A stretch of DNA of 64,000 nt from Salarchaeum japonicum_A (GTDB lineage: Archaea > Halobacteriota > Halobacteria > Halobacteriales > Halobacteriaceae). The notes below the pieces were generated by a model. It was not told where the DNA came from. It searched no databases and was given only the letters and a program-made list of their open reading frames with translations. Shown here in pieces: positions 24,499 to 33,900 of the stretch. Location of the stretch: contig NZ_JBNAMV010000004.1 of NCBI RefSeq assembly GCF_049705945.1, forward strand, positions 1,612,001-1,676,000. The letters are read 5' to 3'. Position numbers and translations under genes: made by a program. Every line of letters starts with the position of its first letter. Position 1 is the stretch's first letter.

Positions 24499-25074
24499 AT
24501 GAGTGAGACGAAGGAGGAGATACTGCGGGCGACCTACCACGCGCTCTGCGACCACGGCTTCGCCGACCTCACCATGCAGGCCATCGCCGACGAGGCCGGC
24601 GTCAGCAAGTCCCTCCTCCACTACCACTACGACACCAAACAGGACCTCATCACGTCCTTCCTCGGGACGTTCACCGAGCGATTCGAGGACAAACTCGACG
24701 CGCTCGACGCCGACGACCCCGCCGAACGCCTCGACCTCATCGTCGACCGCCTCCTTTTCGGACAGAACGACAGCGACCAGACCGACTTCGGCCGCGCGTT
24801 CCTCGAACTCCGCGCGCAAGCCCCGCACGAACCCGCGTACCGCGACCAGCTCGCGGCGAACGAGGAGTTCCTCCGCGCCGTCCTCGCCGACACCATCGAG
24901 GACGGCATCGAACAGGGCGTCTTCCACGACGTCGACCCCGAGCGCACCGCGCGCCTCCTGCGCGCGACGATGGACGGCGCGCGCTCCCAGCACATCACGC
25001 TCGGCGACGACACCCGCGAAGTCGTCCGGGACGCCCTCGACGACCACGTCCTCAGCGACCTCCGCGTCGAGTAG
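24499..25074 (+). CDS. TetR/AcrR family transcriptional regulator
   Basis: A 191-residue TetR regulator. Residues 5-50 are the helix-turn-helix: EEILRATYHALCDHGFADLTMQAIADEAGVSKSLLHYHYDTKQDLI (AGVSKSLLHYHY is the recognition helix). The C-terminal about 130 residues form the helical ligand-binding/dimerisation domain, which is not recognisable as any ligand class. A TetR-style palindrome lies directly at the start codon, so autoregulation is likely. No exporter gene sits beside it; the neighbours are an FAD oxidoreductase (upstream) and an MBL hydrolase (42 nt downstream). Confidence 0.93.
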   Translation: MSETKEEILRATYHALCDHGFADLTMQAIADEAGVSKSLLHYHYDTKQDLITSFLGTFTERFEDKLDALDADDPAERLDLIVDRLLFGQNDSDQTDFGRAFLELRAQAPHEPAYRDQLAANEEFLRAVLADTIEDGIEQGVFHDVDPERTARLLRATMDGARSQHITLGDDTREVVRDALDDHVLSDLRVE

Positions 25075-25116
25075 GACGCGCGAACGGCTTTTCCTCCTCG
25101 CGCCCCCAGCCGTGGT

Positions 25117-25779
25117 ATGGTGCGCGAACTCGCGGACGGCGTCTGGCACATCGACCTCTCCGGCACGAACGCCTACCTCGTCGCGGACGACGAACTCACG
25201 CTGGTCGACGCGGGAATGCCGTGGCACGCCGACGACATCGCAACCGCCGTCGCGGACGCCGGACACGCCGTGACCGACATCGACCACGTCCTCGTCACGC
25301 ACTACGATATCGACCACGTCGGCGGTCTCCCGAACCTCAAGGGCCTCGACGCCACCATTTACGCGGGCGAACGCGACGCCGACCTCGTCGCGGGCCGCGA
25401 GAAACCGAGCCTCCTCGACCGGAAGGGGGCGTTCCAGCGGCTCGCCGGCGTGCTCACCGCGCCGCCGTCGGCGCACGTCGAACCCATCCGGGATGGGGAT
25501 ACAATCGGTAGTTTCACCGCCTACCACACGCCCGGCCACACCCCGGGCCACGTCGCGTACGTCGGCGAAACGCTCGACGTCGCGTTCCTCGGCGACCTCG
25601 TCCGGGAATCCGGGGGCGAACTCGACCCGAGCCCGTGGTATCTCAGCCACGACACGGACGACGTTCGCGCGAGCATCCGCGACCTCGCCGCCCGCGCTCC
25701 CGACTTCGCCGTCGCCTGCACCGGCCACGGCACGCCGCTCGTCGACGGCGGAAGCGACGCCCTCCGCCGACTCGCCTAG
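25117..25779 (+). CDS. Metallo-beta-lactamase fold hydrolase
   Basis: A 220-residue MBL-fold protein (glyoxalase II-like group). Metal-site motifs: LVDAGMP, THYDIDHVGG (residues 61-70), the HTPGHTPGHVAYV His, the LGDL Asp and the final CTGHGTPL His. The central motif is HxDxDH, so the second His of the usual HxHxDH is Asp64, which would change one metal site; I believe this variant recurs in haloarchaea. Substrate unknown. The stop codon overlaps the stop of the convergent DUF6149 gene in the palindrome CTAG at 25776-25779. Confidence 0.88.
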   Translation: MVRELADGVWHIDLSGTNAYLVADDELTLVDAGMPWHADDIATAVADAGHAVTDIDHVLVTHYDIDHVGGLPNLKGLDATIYAGERDADLVAGREKPSLLDRKGAFQRLAGVLTAPPSAHVEPIRDGDTIGSFTAYHTPGHTPGHVAYVGETLDVAFLGDLVRESGGELDPSPWYLSHDTDDVRASIRDLAARAPDFAVACTGHGTPLVDGGSDALRRLA

Positions 25780-26324
25780 GCGTCTATCTCGTCGCTTCGG
25801 TCGCCCTTCTTCACGTCGCCGTCCGCCGTCTTCACGTACACGTCGTCAGCGTACCCGGCCTCGGCGTTCGAGAACTCGCCGCCCTCCAGTTTCTCCGGCG
25901 TCGCGGGCGCGTCCGGCAGGCCGTCCGCGGGCGCGAACTCGCCGAGCGGGTCCTCCACCGTGATGTCGTGCGCGTCGAAGAACTCCCTGTAGCGCGCGTA
26001 GTGGTCCTCGACCTCGCTCGCCGGGAACTCCATCATCTCCGTCCAGCCCTTCGTGTAGAAGTCGAACGACCCGACGACGTGCGTGATTTCGCGGGCCTCG
26101 GCCTCCGCGTAGCCCGCGTTCAGCGCCGCGAGGTACATGTCGATGGTCGCGTCGAAGAACGCCTCCAGGTGCGCACGGCGCTCCTCCGTGCGGTCGTCGT
26201 CCGCCTTCTCCAAGAACACGTCGACGTGCAGGTCGACGAGCCAGTCGTGCATCCGCTCGGAGACGACGGGGAGCGTGAGCGCTTGCTTCGTCGCGAAGTG
26301 CCGGACGTTCTGCGCTATCTTCAT
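25776..26324 (-). CDS. DUF6149-like haloarchaeal protein (copy 1)
   Basis: A 182-residue helical protein without membrane segments. It begins MKIAQNVRHFATKQALTLPVVSERMHDWLVDLHVD (only its start is quoted in part here: MKIAQNVRHF) and contains AEAEAREITHVVGSFDFYTKGW and YREFFDAHDITVEDPLGEFAP. A second copy with the same motifs lies at 52833-53366. Function unknown; the DUF6149 name is from memory. Start at 26324 is the ATG giving the shared N-terminal helix. Its stop is shared in CTAG with the convergent MBL gene. Confidence 0.78.
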   Translation of the reverse strand: MKIAQNVRHFATKQALTLPVVSERMHDWLVDLHVDVFLEKADDDRTEERRAHLEAFFDATIDMYLAALNAGYAEAEAREITHVVGSFDFYTKGWTEMMEFPASEVEDHYARYREFFDAHDITVEDPLGEFAPADGLPDAPATPEKLEGGEFSNAEAGYADDVYVKTADGDVKKGDRSDEIDA

Positions 26325-26453
26325 GTTTCCCTCATGGACGCACGCACACCTAAATCGCGGGGTTCCGCGCCACGCACGGCCGTATCCGGCAACTCGTGCC
26401 GGCATCGTAGGCGGATAGCAACCCACTTTAACCCCGAATACGACACTCTCGGT

Positions 26454-27692
26454 ATGACCGAGTCGTACGTGATAATCGGGGACGGGATTTCGGGGAGTTC
26501 CGCCGCCGAGACACTCCGCGAGGCGGATCCGGACGCCGACATCACTGTCGTCACGGACGAGGGCGAACCCCTCTACAATCGCATTCTCATCAAGGAGTTC
26601 GCGAAGGGAAAACTCCCGGAAGCACCGATTTCTATCCACGACGAGGAGTGGTACGACGAGCGCGACATCGACCTGAAGCTGAACACGCTCGTCACGGACA
26701 TCGACACCGACGCTCACGAGGTGTACACGCACGAGAGCGAGACGCTGGCGTACGACAAACTCCTCGTCGCCGCCGGCGGCACGCCCGTCCAGCTCCCCGT
26801 TCCGGGGAGTGACGCGGACGGCGTCCACCACTTCTGGACGTTCCAGGACGCGCGCCGCATCCGCGAGGACGCCGAGGAAGCGGACACCGGCGTCATCGTC
26901 GGCGCGGGCCTGCTCGGCATCGACCTCGCCGCCATCTGCGCCGCGCAGGGCGTGGACGCCCACTACCTGATGCGCGGCGACCGCTGGTGGCGGTACGCGC
27001 TCAGCCAGGACGGCGCGGACATCATCCACGACGCCCTCGACGAGAAGGGCGTCACGCCCGTCTTCGACTCCGGCGCGAGCGAGTTCGTCACGGACGACGA
27101 CGGGAACGTCGTCGAAACTATCGACTCGAACGGCGAGCGCTACGACTCCGAGTTCGCGGGCGTCGCCATCGGCCTGGACTTCAACGTGGAGTTCATCCAG
27201 AACGCCGGGTTCGACATCGAGACCGGCATCATCGTGGACGAGTACATGCGCACCGGCGTCGAGGACGTGTTCGCCGCGGGCGACATCACGGAGTTCTACG
27301 ACGTGGTGCTGGAAGACCACGCGCAGAACGGCTCCTGGGGCTCCGCGAAACAGCAGGGCTCCGTCGCGGCGAAGGCGATGGCCGCCAACGACGTGGAAGA
27401 AGACGTCGACGAGTTCCGCTGGGTGTCCTCGTACTCCATCACGCACTTCGACTTCCCCTTCCTCTCCTTCGGCTTCCCCGCACTCGGTGACGACGAGTGC
27501 GAGCGCACGTACGACGACCAGGAGTGGCGCCGCCTCACGTTCAAGGACGGCAAGCTCATCGGCGGCGTCCTCATCGGCAACCTCGCTCCGCAGTCGAAGT
27601 ACAAACAGCTCATCCGCGAGGAAGCGCAGGTCGCAGACCAGAAGGACGTTCTCCTCGAGGAGAACTTCGACCTCGACGACCTCGACTTCTAA
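26454..27692 (+). CDS. NAD(P)/FAD-dependent oxidoreductase (pyridine nucleotide-disulfide family)
   Basis: A 412-residue flavoprotein resembling NADH-rubredoxin/nitrite reductase-like and ferredoxin-reductase-like enzymes. FAD motif YVIIGDGISGSSAAETLRE at residues 5-23, the ATG-type LLVAAGGTPVQLP, the NAD(P)-binding GVIVGAGLLGIDLAA, and the second FAD segment VEDVFAAGDITEF. The C-terminal about 90 residues form the interface domain. There is no redox-active CxxC, so it is not a disulfide reductase. The electron partner is unknown. It starts 129 nt after the divergent DUF6149 gene. Confidence 0.9.
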   Translation: MTESYVIIGDGISGSSAAETLREADPDADITVVTDEGEPLYNRILIKEFAKGKLPEAPISIHDEEWYDERDIDLKLNTLVTDIDTDAHEVYTHESETLAYDKLLVAAGGTPVQLPVPGSDADGVHHFWTFQDARRIREDAEEADTGVIVGAGLLGIDLAAICAAQGVDAHYLMRGDRWWRYALSQDGADIIHDALDEKGVTPVFDSGASEFVTDDDGNVVETIDSNGERYDSEFAGVAIGLDFNVEFIQNAGFDIETGIIVDEYMRTGVEDVFAAGDITEFYDVVLEDHAQNGSWGSAKQQGSVAAKAMAANDVEEDVDEFRWVSSYSITHFDFPFLSFGFPALGDDECERTYDDQEWRRLTFKDGKLIGGVLIGNLAPQSKYKQLIREEAQVADQKDVLLEENFDLDDLDF

Positions 27693-27800
27693 CGTCCCTG
27701 CTCTGTCGTTCCGTTATCTTCCGTTCTCCCGCGCTGTCGACGGTTCAGTTCTCGCGTTCGGTCCTTCGAGTCTATGGTCGGGTTTTGCGACTACAGTAAT

Positions 27801-27810
27801 CCTTATATTC
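27801..27810 (+). promoter_or_regulatory. TATA box
   Basis: TCCTTATATT is the most A/T-rich stretch in the 164-nt gap after the oxidoreductase gene and the best TATA match in that gap. The transcription start expected about 25 nt downstream would leave a leader of roughly 20-25 nt before the ATG at 27857. Nothing else is recognisable in the gap. Confidence 0.5.
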
Positions 27811-27856
27811 TTGTCTGTCATTGACTAGCATAGCCCGTGGTGGCTGGTGTACCAAC

Positions 27857-28063
27857 ATGAATCCGACAGTGCGACTCGAACGCGCGGACGGCGTCCCGCA
27901 GGACGCTCGCGTCCGCGACTTCGACGAACTCGACTCCGACGTACAGCACGCACTCCCCGGCGCGGTCGACGGCGACCCGGTCACACTCGACGCCCCGACC
28001 GCGCTGGAGGACGGCGAAATCGTGAAGTACACCGGCTACTACCGCATCTCCGTCGCGGAGTGA
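27857..28063 (+). CDS. Small acidic protein of unknown function
   Basis: A 68-residue acidic protein, no membrane segment, no Cys. It begins MNPTVRLERADGVPQDARVRD and ends VKYTGYYRISVAE, suggesting a small beta-rich fold. I do not recognise the family. Support for it being real is haloarchaeal-style composition, a clear TATA box at 27801-27810 and a tight position 40 nt before the next gene. A longer frame starting at a TTG (27821) is rejected as its first residues are not acidic. Confidence 0.65.
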   Translation: MNPTVRLERADGVPQDARVRDFDELDSDVQHALPGAVDGDPVTLDAPTALEDGEIVKYTGYYRISVAE

Positions 28064-28103
28064 AACGAAGGCGTTTTCCCCGCGCTCCCCCCACGTTTTC
28101 GCC

Positions 28104-28523
28104 ATGAGCATGAGCGGCGGCAGCGGGGACATGACGCTCGCCTTCGAACTGTCCGCGCTCCAGGCACTCGCGAAGCCCGGGACGGCGTTCGCGGACGCCC
28201 GGCAGTGGACGGAGTACGTCGGCGTCGTGAGCGACGAACCGACGTACGTCGTCACGAACTTCACGCGCAAACGCCGCATCCGCCAGGACTTCTTCAGCGG
28301 CCCGAAGGGCAAGGAGGAGAGCCTCGCGTCCGTGAAAGACCAGTTCGACACCGAACGCCACGTGTTCGTCGGCACGAGCGACGCGGACGAGGCGCTTGCC
28401 GCCGAGGTCGGCTGGGAGTACCTCGCCGTCGAGGACGCCGCGTCGGCCGCGGACTGGGAGCTCGCTGACGAGGAGGAATCGGAGGACGTGTTCGAGGCCG
28501 AGGAGCGCGACGACTGGCCTTAG
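28104..28523 (+). CDS. DUF7124-like haloarchaeal protein
   Basis: A 139-residue acidic protein with a conserved-looking core (MTLAFELSALQALAKPGTAFADARQW, WTEYVGVVSDEPTYVVTNFTRKRRIRQDFF, quoted in parts) followed by an acidic tail rich in Glu/Asp. The core resembles a family I know as DUF7124 from haloarchaea; function unknown. No catalytic motif is evident. Its stop overlaps that of the convergent ABC permease gene by 4 nt (28520-28523). It may share the promoter of the small gene just upstream. Confidence 0.7.
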   Translation: MSMSGGSGDMTLAFELSALQALAKPGTAFADARQWTEYVGVVSDEPTYVVTNFTRKRRIRQDFFSGPKGKEESLASVKDQFDTERHVFVGTSDADEALAAEVGWEYLAVEDAASAADWELADEEESEDVFEAEERDDWP

Positions 28524-29305
28524 ACGTCGCGCCGGCGGAAGTACTGGGCGCTCGCGGCGACCAAGACGACGGTGGCTGCGAGCAGGATGGCGGCCGCGAG
28601 GAAGTCGTACGTGTTCTCTGCGAGTATCGCGGTCGGGTCGAAGTACCGCATCGGCGCGACCGCGCCGAGCCACGCGTAGTCCGTCGCGGAGACCACGGTT
28701 TCGAACAGGAACAGGCCGAACACGGTCGCCATCGCGCCGCGCTGGGCGACGCTCGCGCGACTCGCGGCGACGCTGAACGCCAGCCCGATAGCCGCGCACG
28801 TGAGGAGGTACGGGATTGAGAGCAGGTGGACGGCGATGAGGTCTGTCGCGGCGACCGGGTAGCCGATGGCGTGCGTCGCGAGCCACGTAACGGCGGCGAC
28901 GACGGCGTTCACGAGGAGGATATCGGGAACGACCGCGAGGTACTTCTCGGTGACGACGCGCCCCCGGGACACCGGAAGCGCGAGCAAAATGTCCATGCGC
29001 TCCGATTCCACGTCGCCCGCGACGAGGCCGGCGGCGCTGTACGCGAGGTAGACGCCGAGCAGTATTATCCACGCGAAGTGGTAGAGTTCGGTCGCGAGGA
29101 AGCCCTCGATGGTGCCGAACGCGCGCAGGCCGAACGCCTCCACGAACACGGGCGGGAGCGCATCCACGTACTCCGACACGTCGAACCCGGTCGCGATGGA
29201 GGGGTAGAACGCGGCGTACAGCACGCTGAACGCCGACAATCCGACGGAGAGTGCGAGCGCTCCGCGGACGCGCTTTCGCGCGCCGTACCGCGCGAGCTCA
29301 AGCAT
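28520..29305 (-). CDS. ABC-2 type transporter permease
   Basis: A 261-residue membrane protein with six hydrophobic segments, of the NatB/NosY-like ABC-2 permease type. Features: N-terminal cytoplasmic ELARYGARKRVRG, the ELYHFAWIILLGVYLAYSAAGLVAGDVESERMDILLALPVSRGRVVTEKYLA stretch (the E..G..D.LL..P.SR..... motif of ABC-2 permeases). It should form the channel for the ATPase encoded just upstream; the ATG at 29305 overlaps the ATPase stop by 8 nt, so the two are translationally coupled. Substrate unknown; likely an exporter. Confidence 0.88.
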   Translation of the reverse strand: MLELARYGARKRVRGALALSVGLSAFSVLYAAFYPSIATGFDVSEYVDALPPVFVEAFGLRAFGTIEGFLATELYHFAWIILLGVYLAYSAAGLVAGDVESERMDILLALPVSRGRVVTEKYLAVVPDILLVNAVVAAVTWLATHAIGYPVAATDLIAVHLLSIPYLLTCAAIGLAFSVAASRASVAQRGAMATVFGLFLFETVVSATDYAWLGAVAPMRYFDPTAILAENTYDFLAAAILLAATVVLVAASAQYFRRRDV

Positions 29306-30194
29306 CGCTCTCACCGTAGAACGTCAGGAACACGTCCTCCAGGGGTGCTTCCTCCACGTCGAGTTCGCGGAGGTCGTACGCCCCGAACTCGGCGACGAGG
29401 TCGTTCACGTCCCCCGTGAACGTGAAGGAGAACGCGGTCTCTCCGCCGTCCCGCCACCGGGACACCTCGGAGGCGCCGTCCAAGTCGAAGGCGTCCTCGG
29501 GCGGGTCGCCCGCCACCCGCAGTCGGATGTGCTTCCCGCTGCGGTCGAGCAGGTCGTGCACGTCCTCCACGGTGACGAGTTCGCCCTCGCGGAGCACGCC
29601 CACGCGGTCGCACACCCGCCGCACTTCGCTGAGGACGTGACTGGAGAACAGCATCGTCGTCCCTCGCTCGCGCTCGTCCCGGACGAACTCGTTGAACCGC
29701 TCCTGGAGAAGCGGGTCGAGGCCGGACGTGGGTTCGTCCATCACGACCACGTCCGGGTCGTGCATGAACGCCTGCACCAGTCCGAGTTTCTGGACGTTCC
29801 CCGTCGAGTACTCGCGTATCTCGCGCTCGACCGGCGGCGTGAAGAGGTCGAGGAGTTCGTCGCGGCGCTCCCCGCCTTTGATGGATTCGTGGAGGTCGAG
29901 CACCTCGCGGCCGGTGCTCTGCTCGTCGAATCGCGGGTTCGACGGGAGGTAGCCGACGCGTTCGAGGGCGTCGAGGCGCTGGGACTCGACGGTCATGTCG
30001 TGGCCGAGCACGGACGCCGTGCCCGTCGTCGGGGACTGGAGACCGAGCAGGATGCGGATGGTCGTGGTCTTCCCCGCGCCGTTCGGTCCGAGGTAGCCGA
30101 ACACCTCCCCGGAGTCGATGCTGAGCGTGAGGTCGGAGACGGCGGCGAGGTCGCCGTACCGCTTGGTCAGTTGGTCTATCTCGATGGCGGCCAT
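29298..30194 (-). CDS. ABC transporter ATP-binding protein
   Basis: A 298-residue ABC-2 type ATPase. Walker A GPNGAGKTTTIR (near residues 38-49), Q-loop LLGLQSP, signature YSTGNVQKLGLVQAFMHD, in which the usual LSGGQ is STGNVQK, Walker B VVMDEPTSGLD and the switch His in SSHVLSEV. The YSxGN/MxxKL signature is normal for NatA-like exporters. The C-terminal about 80 residues form the ABC-2 accessory domain. ATG at 30194 begins the typical MAAIEIDQLTKRYGDL. Operon with the permease at 28520. Confidence 0.93.
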   Translation of the reverse strand: MAAIEIDQLTKRYGDLAAVSDLTLSIDSGEVFGYLGPNGAGKTTTIRILLGLQSPTTGTASVLGHDMTVESQRLDALERVGYLPSNPRFDEQSTGREVLDLHESIKGGERRDELLDLFTPPVEREIREYSTGNVQKLGLVQAFMHDPDVVVMDEPTSGLDPLLQERFNEFVRDERERGTTMLFSSHVLSEVRRVCDRVGVLREGELVTVEDVHDLLDRSGKHIRLRVAGDPPEDAFDLDGASEVSRWRDGGETAFSFTFTGDVNDLVAEFGAYDLRELDVEEAPLEDVFLTFYGESDA

Positions 30195-30280
30195 ACTCGG
30201 AGGACACCGCACGCGCGGATGAAGGTTGTCCCGGCCCGCCATGCGGAGGGCTTACCCGCGTTCGCGCGCCACACTCCCGT

Positions 30281-30832
30281 ATGGCTGAACCCCGCGTACC
30301 GGACGACGACGGCGGCGATGGGGGCGACGGCGGCGCGAGCGACGGACTGGTCGAGCTCCCCTGTGGGGAGCGCGTGCCGCCGACGGCGTTCGACCTCGGG
30401 ATGCGCGAGTACGACTGCGCCTGTGGCGACTCGCACGCGGTCGTGATGGACATGCATCCGCCGGGCCGGTTCCTCCCCGAGTCCATCGTCGACGTGCTCG
30501 AAACCGCGGTCGAACCCGCCGAGGACGACGCGTTCGAGGAGTTCGGCACTCCGCACTTGATGGGCGCGGTGATGGAGCAGGTGCCGGACGAGGTGGCGAC
30601 GTACGACGCGAGCGCGGAGGGCGAAGTCGGGTACGCGCTGCTCTGGGTGTTCGACTTCGACTCCCGGACGCTCCACGAGTACGTGGTCGAACTCGTCGTG
30701 GAACTGATGGATCACGCGGTGAGCCACGCCGAGAGCGAGGGGGCTGAAGCGGAGTTCGAAGCGGAGATGGCGTCGTTCGACGTGGCCGCGTTCGTGGACG
30801 AATACCGGGCGGAGCGGGACTGGGAGGCGTAA
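30281..30832 (+). CDS. DUF5815-like haloarchaeal protein
   Basis: A 183-residue acidic protein. After a low-complexity Asp/Gly N-terminus it has LVELPCGERVPPTAFDLGMREYDCACGDSHAVVMDMHPPGRFLPE (in parts: LPCGER, MREYDCACGDSHAVVMD), then a helical C-terminal half. The CGER and DCACGD cysteines suggest a zinc ribbon. I recognise this as DUF5815-like; function unknown. It is upstream of carB on the same strand, but a separate carB promoter region (30898-30950) is visible. Confidence 0.75.
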   Translation: MAEPRVPDDDGGDGGDGGASDGLVELPCGERVPPTAFDLGMREYDCACGDSHAVVMDMHPPGRFLPESIVDVLETAVEPAEDDAFEEFGTPHLMGAVMEQVPDEVATYDASAEGEVGYALLWVFDFDSRTLHEYVVELVVELMDHAVSHAESEGAEAEFEAEMASFDVAAFVDEYRAERDWEA

Positions 30833-30897
30833 CGCGGCGTTCTTCTCTCGATGGTCGCGTGTTGGAGAGCCGTGCGACCGTCGGCTCCGCCAACGGT

Positions 30898-30916
30898 TTC
30901 GATTTTCGTAATCGAA
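30898..30916. promoter_or_regulatory. 19-bp palindrome upstream of carB, candidate Lrp operator
   Basis: TTCGATTTTCGTAATCGAA has perfect 7-bp arms (TTCGATT/AATCGAA) around a 5-nt centre. It has the same architecture as the palindrome between carA and the lrp gene at 35757-35775: 19 bp, arms beginning TTCG plus three A/T, ending CGAA. It lies about 28 nt upstream of the probable carB TATA box at 30944. Confidence 0.6.
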
Positions 30917-30943
30917 TTTCGAGTGGCGTAGTTTTTCGTCGGA

Positions 30944-30950
30944 CTTATTA
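30944..30950 (+). promoter_or_regulatory. TATA-like box for carB
   Basis: CTTATTA, 27-33 nt upstream of the ATG at 30977, in position for a leaderless carB transcript. This placement is why the ATG at 30977 is preferred over that at 30953, which would lie upstream of the predicted transcript start. Confidence 0.5.
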
Positions 30951-30976
30951 CGATGACCGAACTGAATTTGGGTAGT

Positions 30977-33900
30977 ATGAGTGACGACCGGACCGTGCTC
31001 CTCATCGGGAGCGGCCCGATACAGATCGGACAGGCGGCTGAGTTCGACTACTCCGGCGCGCAGGCGTGCCGCGCGCTTCAGGAGGAGGGCGCCCGAGTCG
31101 TCCTCGTGAACTCCAATCCCGCGACCATCATGACCGACCCCGAGATGGCGGACGCGGTGTACATCGAACCCATCACGACGGAGGCCATCGCGGAGGTTAT
31201 CGCCAAGGAGAACCCCGATGGCGTCATCGCGGGACTCGGCGGACAGACGGGCCTGAACGTCACCGCCGAACTCGCGGAGGAGGGAGTGCTCGACGAGTAC
31301 GACGTGGACGTCATGGGAACGCCGCTCGACACCATCTACGCGACGGAGGACCGCGACCTCTTCCGTCAGCGTATGCACGACCTCGGCCAGCCAGTCCCGA
31401 AATCAACGACCATCAGCCTCGACGAGGGCGAATCCCTCCAAGCCCTGAACGAGGACGACATCGCTGACCGCGTGGAGGACGCCGTGGACGCAGTCGGCGG
31501 GCTTCCGGTCATCTCCCGCACCACGTACACGCTCGGCGGGAGCGGGTCCGGCGTCGTCCAGGAGATGGAGGAGCTCAAGAAGCGCGTGCGCAGCGGCCTC
31601 CGCCTCTCCCGGAACTCCGAGGTCCTTATCACGGAATCCATCTCGGGCTGGGTGGAACTGGAGTACGAGGTGATGCGGGACGCCGGCGACTCCTGCATCA
31701 TCATCTGCAACATGGAGAACATCGACCCGATGGGCATCCACACCGGCGAATCCACGGTCGTCACGCCCAGTCAGGTCATCCCGGACGAGGGCCACCAGGA
31801 GATGCGGGACGCCGCGCTCGAAGTCATCCGCGACCTCGGCATCGAAGGCGGGTGTAACATCCAGTTCGCGTGGCACGACAACGGCACGCCGGGCGGCGAG
31901 TACCGGGTCGTGGAAGTGAACCCGCGCGTCTCCCGGTCGTCCGCGCTGGCGTCGAAAGCGACCGGCTACCCCATCGCGCGCGTCACCGCGAAGGTCGCGC
32001 TCGGCAAGCGCCTCCACGAAATCACGAACGAAATCACGGGCCAGACCACGGCCGCGTTCGAACCCGCCATCGACTACGTGGTCACGAAGGTTCCGCGGTG
32101 GCCCAAGGACAAGTTCCCCGAAGTGGACTTCGAACTCGGCACCGCCATGAAGTCCACGGGGGAGGCGATGTCCATCGGACGAACGTTCGAGGAGAGCCTC
32201 CTCAAGGCCCTGCGGAGTTCGGAGTACGACCCCGCCGTGGACTGGGCCGACCTCTCCGACGACGCGCTCGAAGTCGACTACCTCGAACGTCCGACGCCCG
32301 ACCGGCCGTACGCGATGTTTGAGGCGTTCGACCGCGGATACACCGTCGCGGACGTCGTGGAACTGACGGACATCGCGGAGTGGTACGTGGAGCGCTACGC
32401 GAACATCGCGGACGCCGCCGCGGACGCGCAGAACGGCGACTTCACGAGCGCCGCCACCGCCGGGTTCACGAACCACGAAATCGAAGCGCTCGCGGGCGGC
32501 GAGTTCGCGGACGCGAACGCGTCCTGGCTTCCCGCGGAGGAGAACGACGCCGTCACGGACGGCGCGGGCGCGACCATCGACAGCGTCGAACAGGACGTCC
32601 CCGGCCGCACCTACAAGCAGGTGGACACGTGCGCGGGGGAGTTCGCCGCGCAGACGCCGTACTACTACTCGTCGCGGAAGCCCGAGTGGTTCAGCGGACC
32701 GTTCGAGGGCGACGCGGCCGCGGGCGAACTCGTCGTGGATGAGGACGAGCGCAGCGTCGTGGTGGTCGGCGGCGGCCCCATCCGCATCGGCCAGGGCGTC
32801 GAGTTCGACTACTGTTCGGTGCACGCGGTGCGCGCGCTCCGCGAGGAGGGAATCGACGCGCACGTCGTGAACAACAACCCCGAAACCGTCTCCACCGACT
32901 ACGACACGAGCGACGGCCTGTTCTTCGAACCCATCACCGCGGAGGAAGTCGCGGACGTGGTGGAAGCGACGAACGCGGACGGCGTGATGGTGCAGTTCGG
33001 CGGCCAGACCTCCGTCAACATCGCGGACCCGCTCCAGGACGAAATCGACCGCCGCGGATTGGATGCGGATATCGTCGGGACGAGCGTGGACGCGATGGAC
33101 CTCGCCGAGGACCGCGACCGGTTCAACGCGCTGATGGACGAGTACGGCATCAGCCAGCCGACCGGCGGGAGCGCCACGTCGAAAGACGAGGCGCTCGACC
33201 TCGCACACGACATCGGCTATCCGGTGCTCGTCCGGCCGTCGTACGTGCTCGGCGGACGCGCGATGGAGGTCGTGTACGACGACGACGAACTCATCGAGTA
33301 CATCGAGGAAGCCGTCCGTGTCAGCCCCGAGAAACCGATTCTCGTGGACGAGTTCCTCGCGGACGCCGTCGAACTCGACGTCGATGCAGTATCGGACGGC
33401 GAGGACGTGCTCATCGGCGGCGTGATGGAGCACGTCGAGGAGGCCGGCGTGCACTCCGGCGACTCCTCCTGTGTGATTCCGCCCCGCAGCCTCGACGCCG
33501 ACACGCTCGCCCGCGTCCGCGAGGTCACGGAGGACATCGCGGACGCCCTCGACACCGTGGGCCTGCTGAACGTCCAGCTCGCAGTTCAGGACGGCGAAGT
33601 CTACGTCCTGGAGGCGAACCCGCGGAGTTCGCGCACGGTGCCGTTCGTCTCGAAGGCGACCGGCGTCCCAATCGCGAAACTCGCGGCGAAGGTGATGGCC
33701 GGGCACTCCCTCAGCGACCTCGGCGTCGACGAGGGCGTCCCCGAGCAGTACAGCGTGAAGGAGGTCGTGTTGCCCTTCGACCGCCTCGAAGGCAGCGACC
33801 CCCGCCTCGGCCCCGAAATGAAGAGCACGGGCGAAGTCATGGGGACCGCGCGGTCCTTCGGGAAGGCCTACGAGAAGGCTCAGTCGGCAGCCGGGAACAC

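Noticed and set aside
30953..30976. Longer CarB start at the ATG 30953
   Set aside because: The TATA-like box at 30944-30950 would lie almost at that codon; the ATG at 30977 gives the standard N-terminus and proper spacing. The longer start is not excluded by sequence alone.
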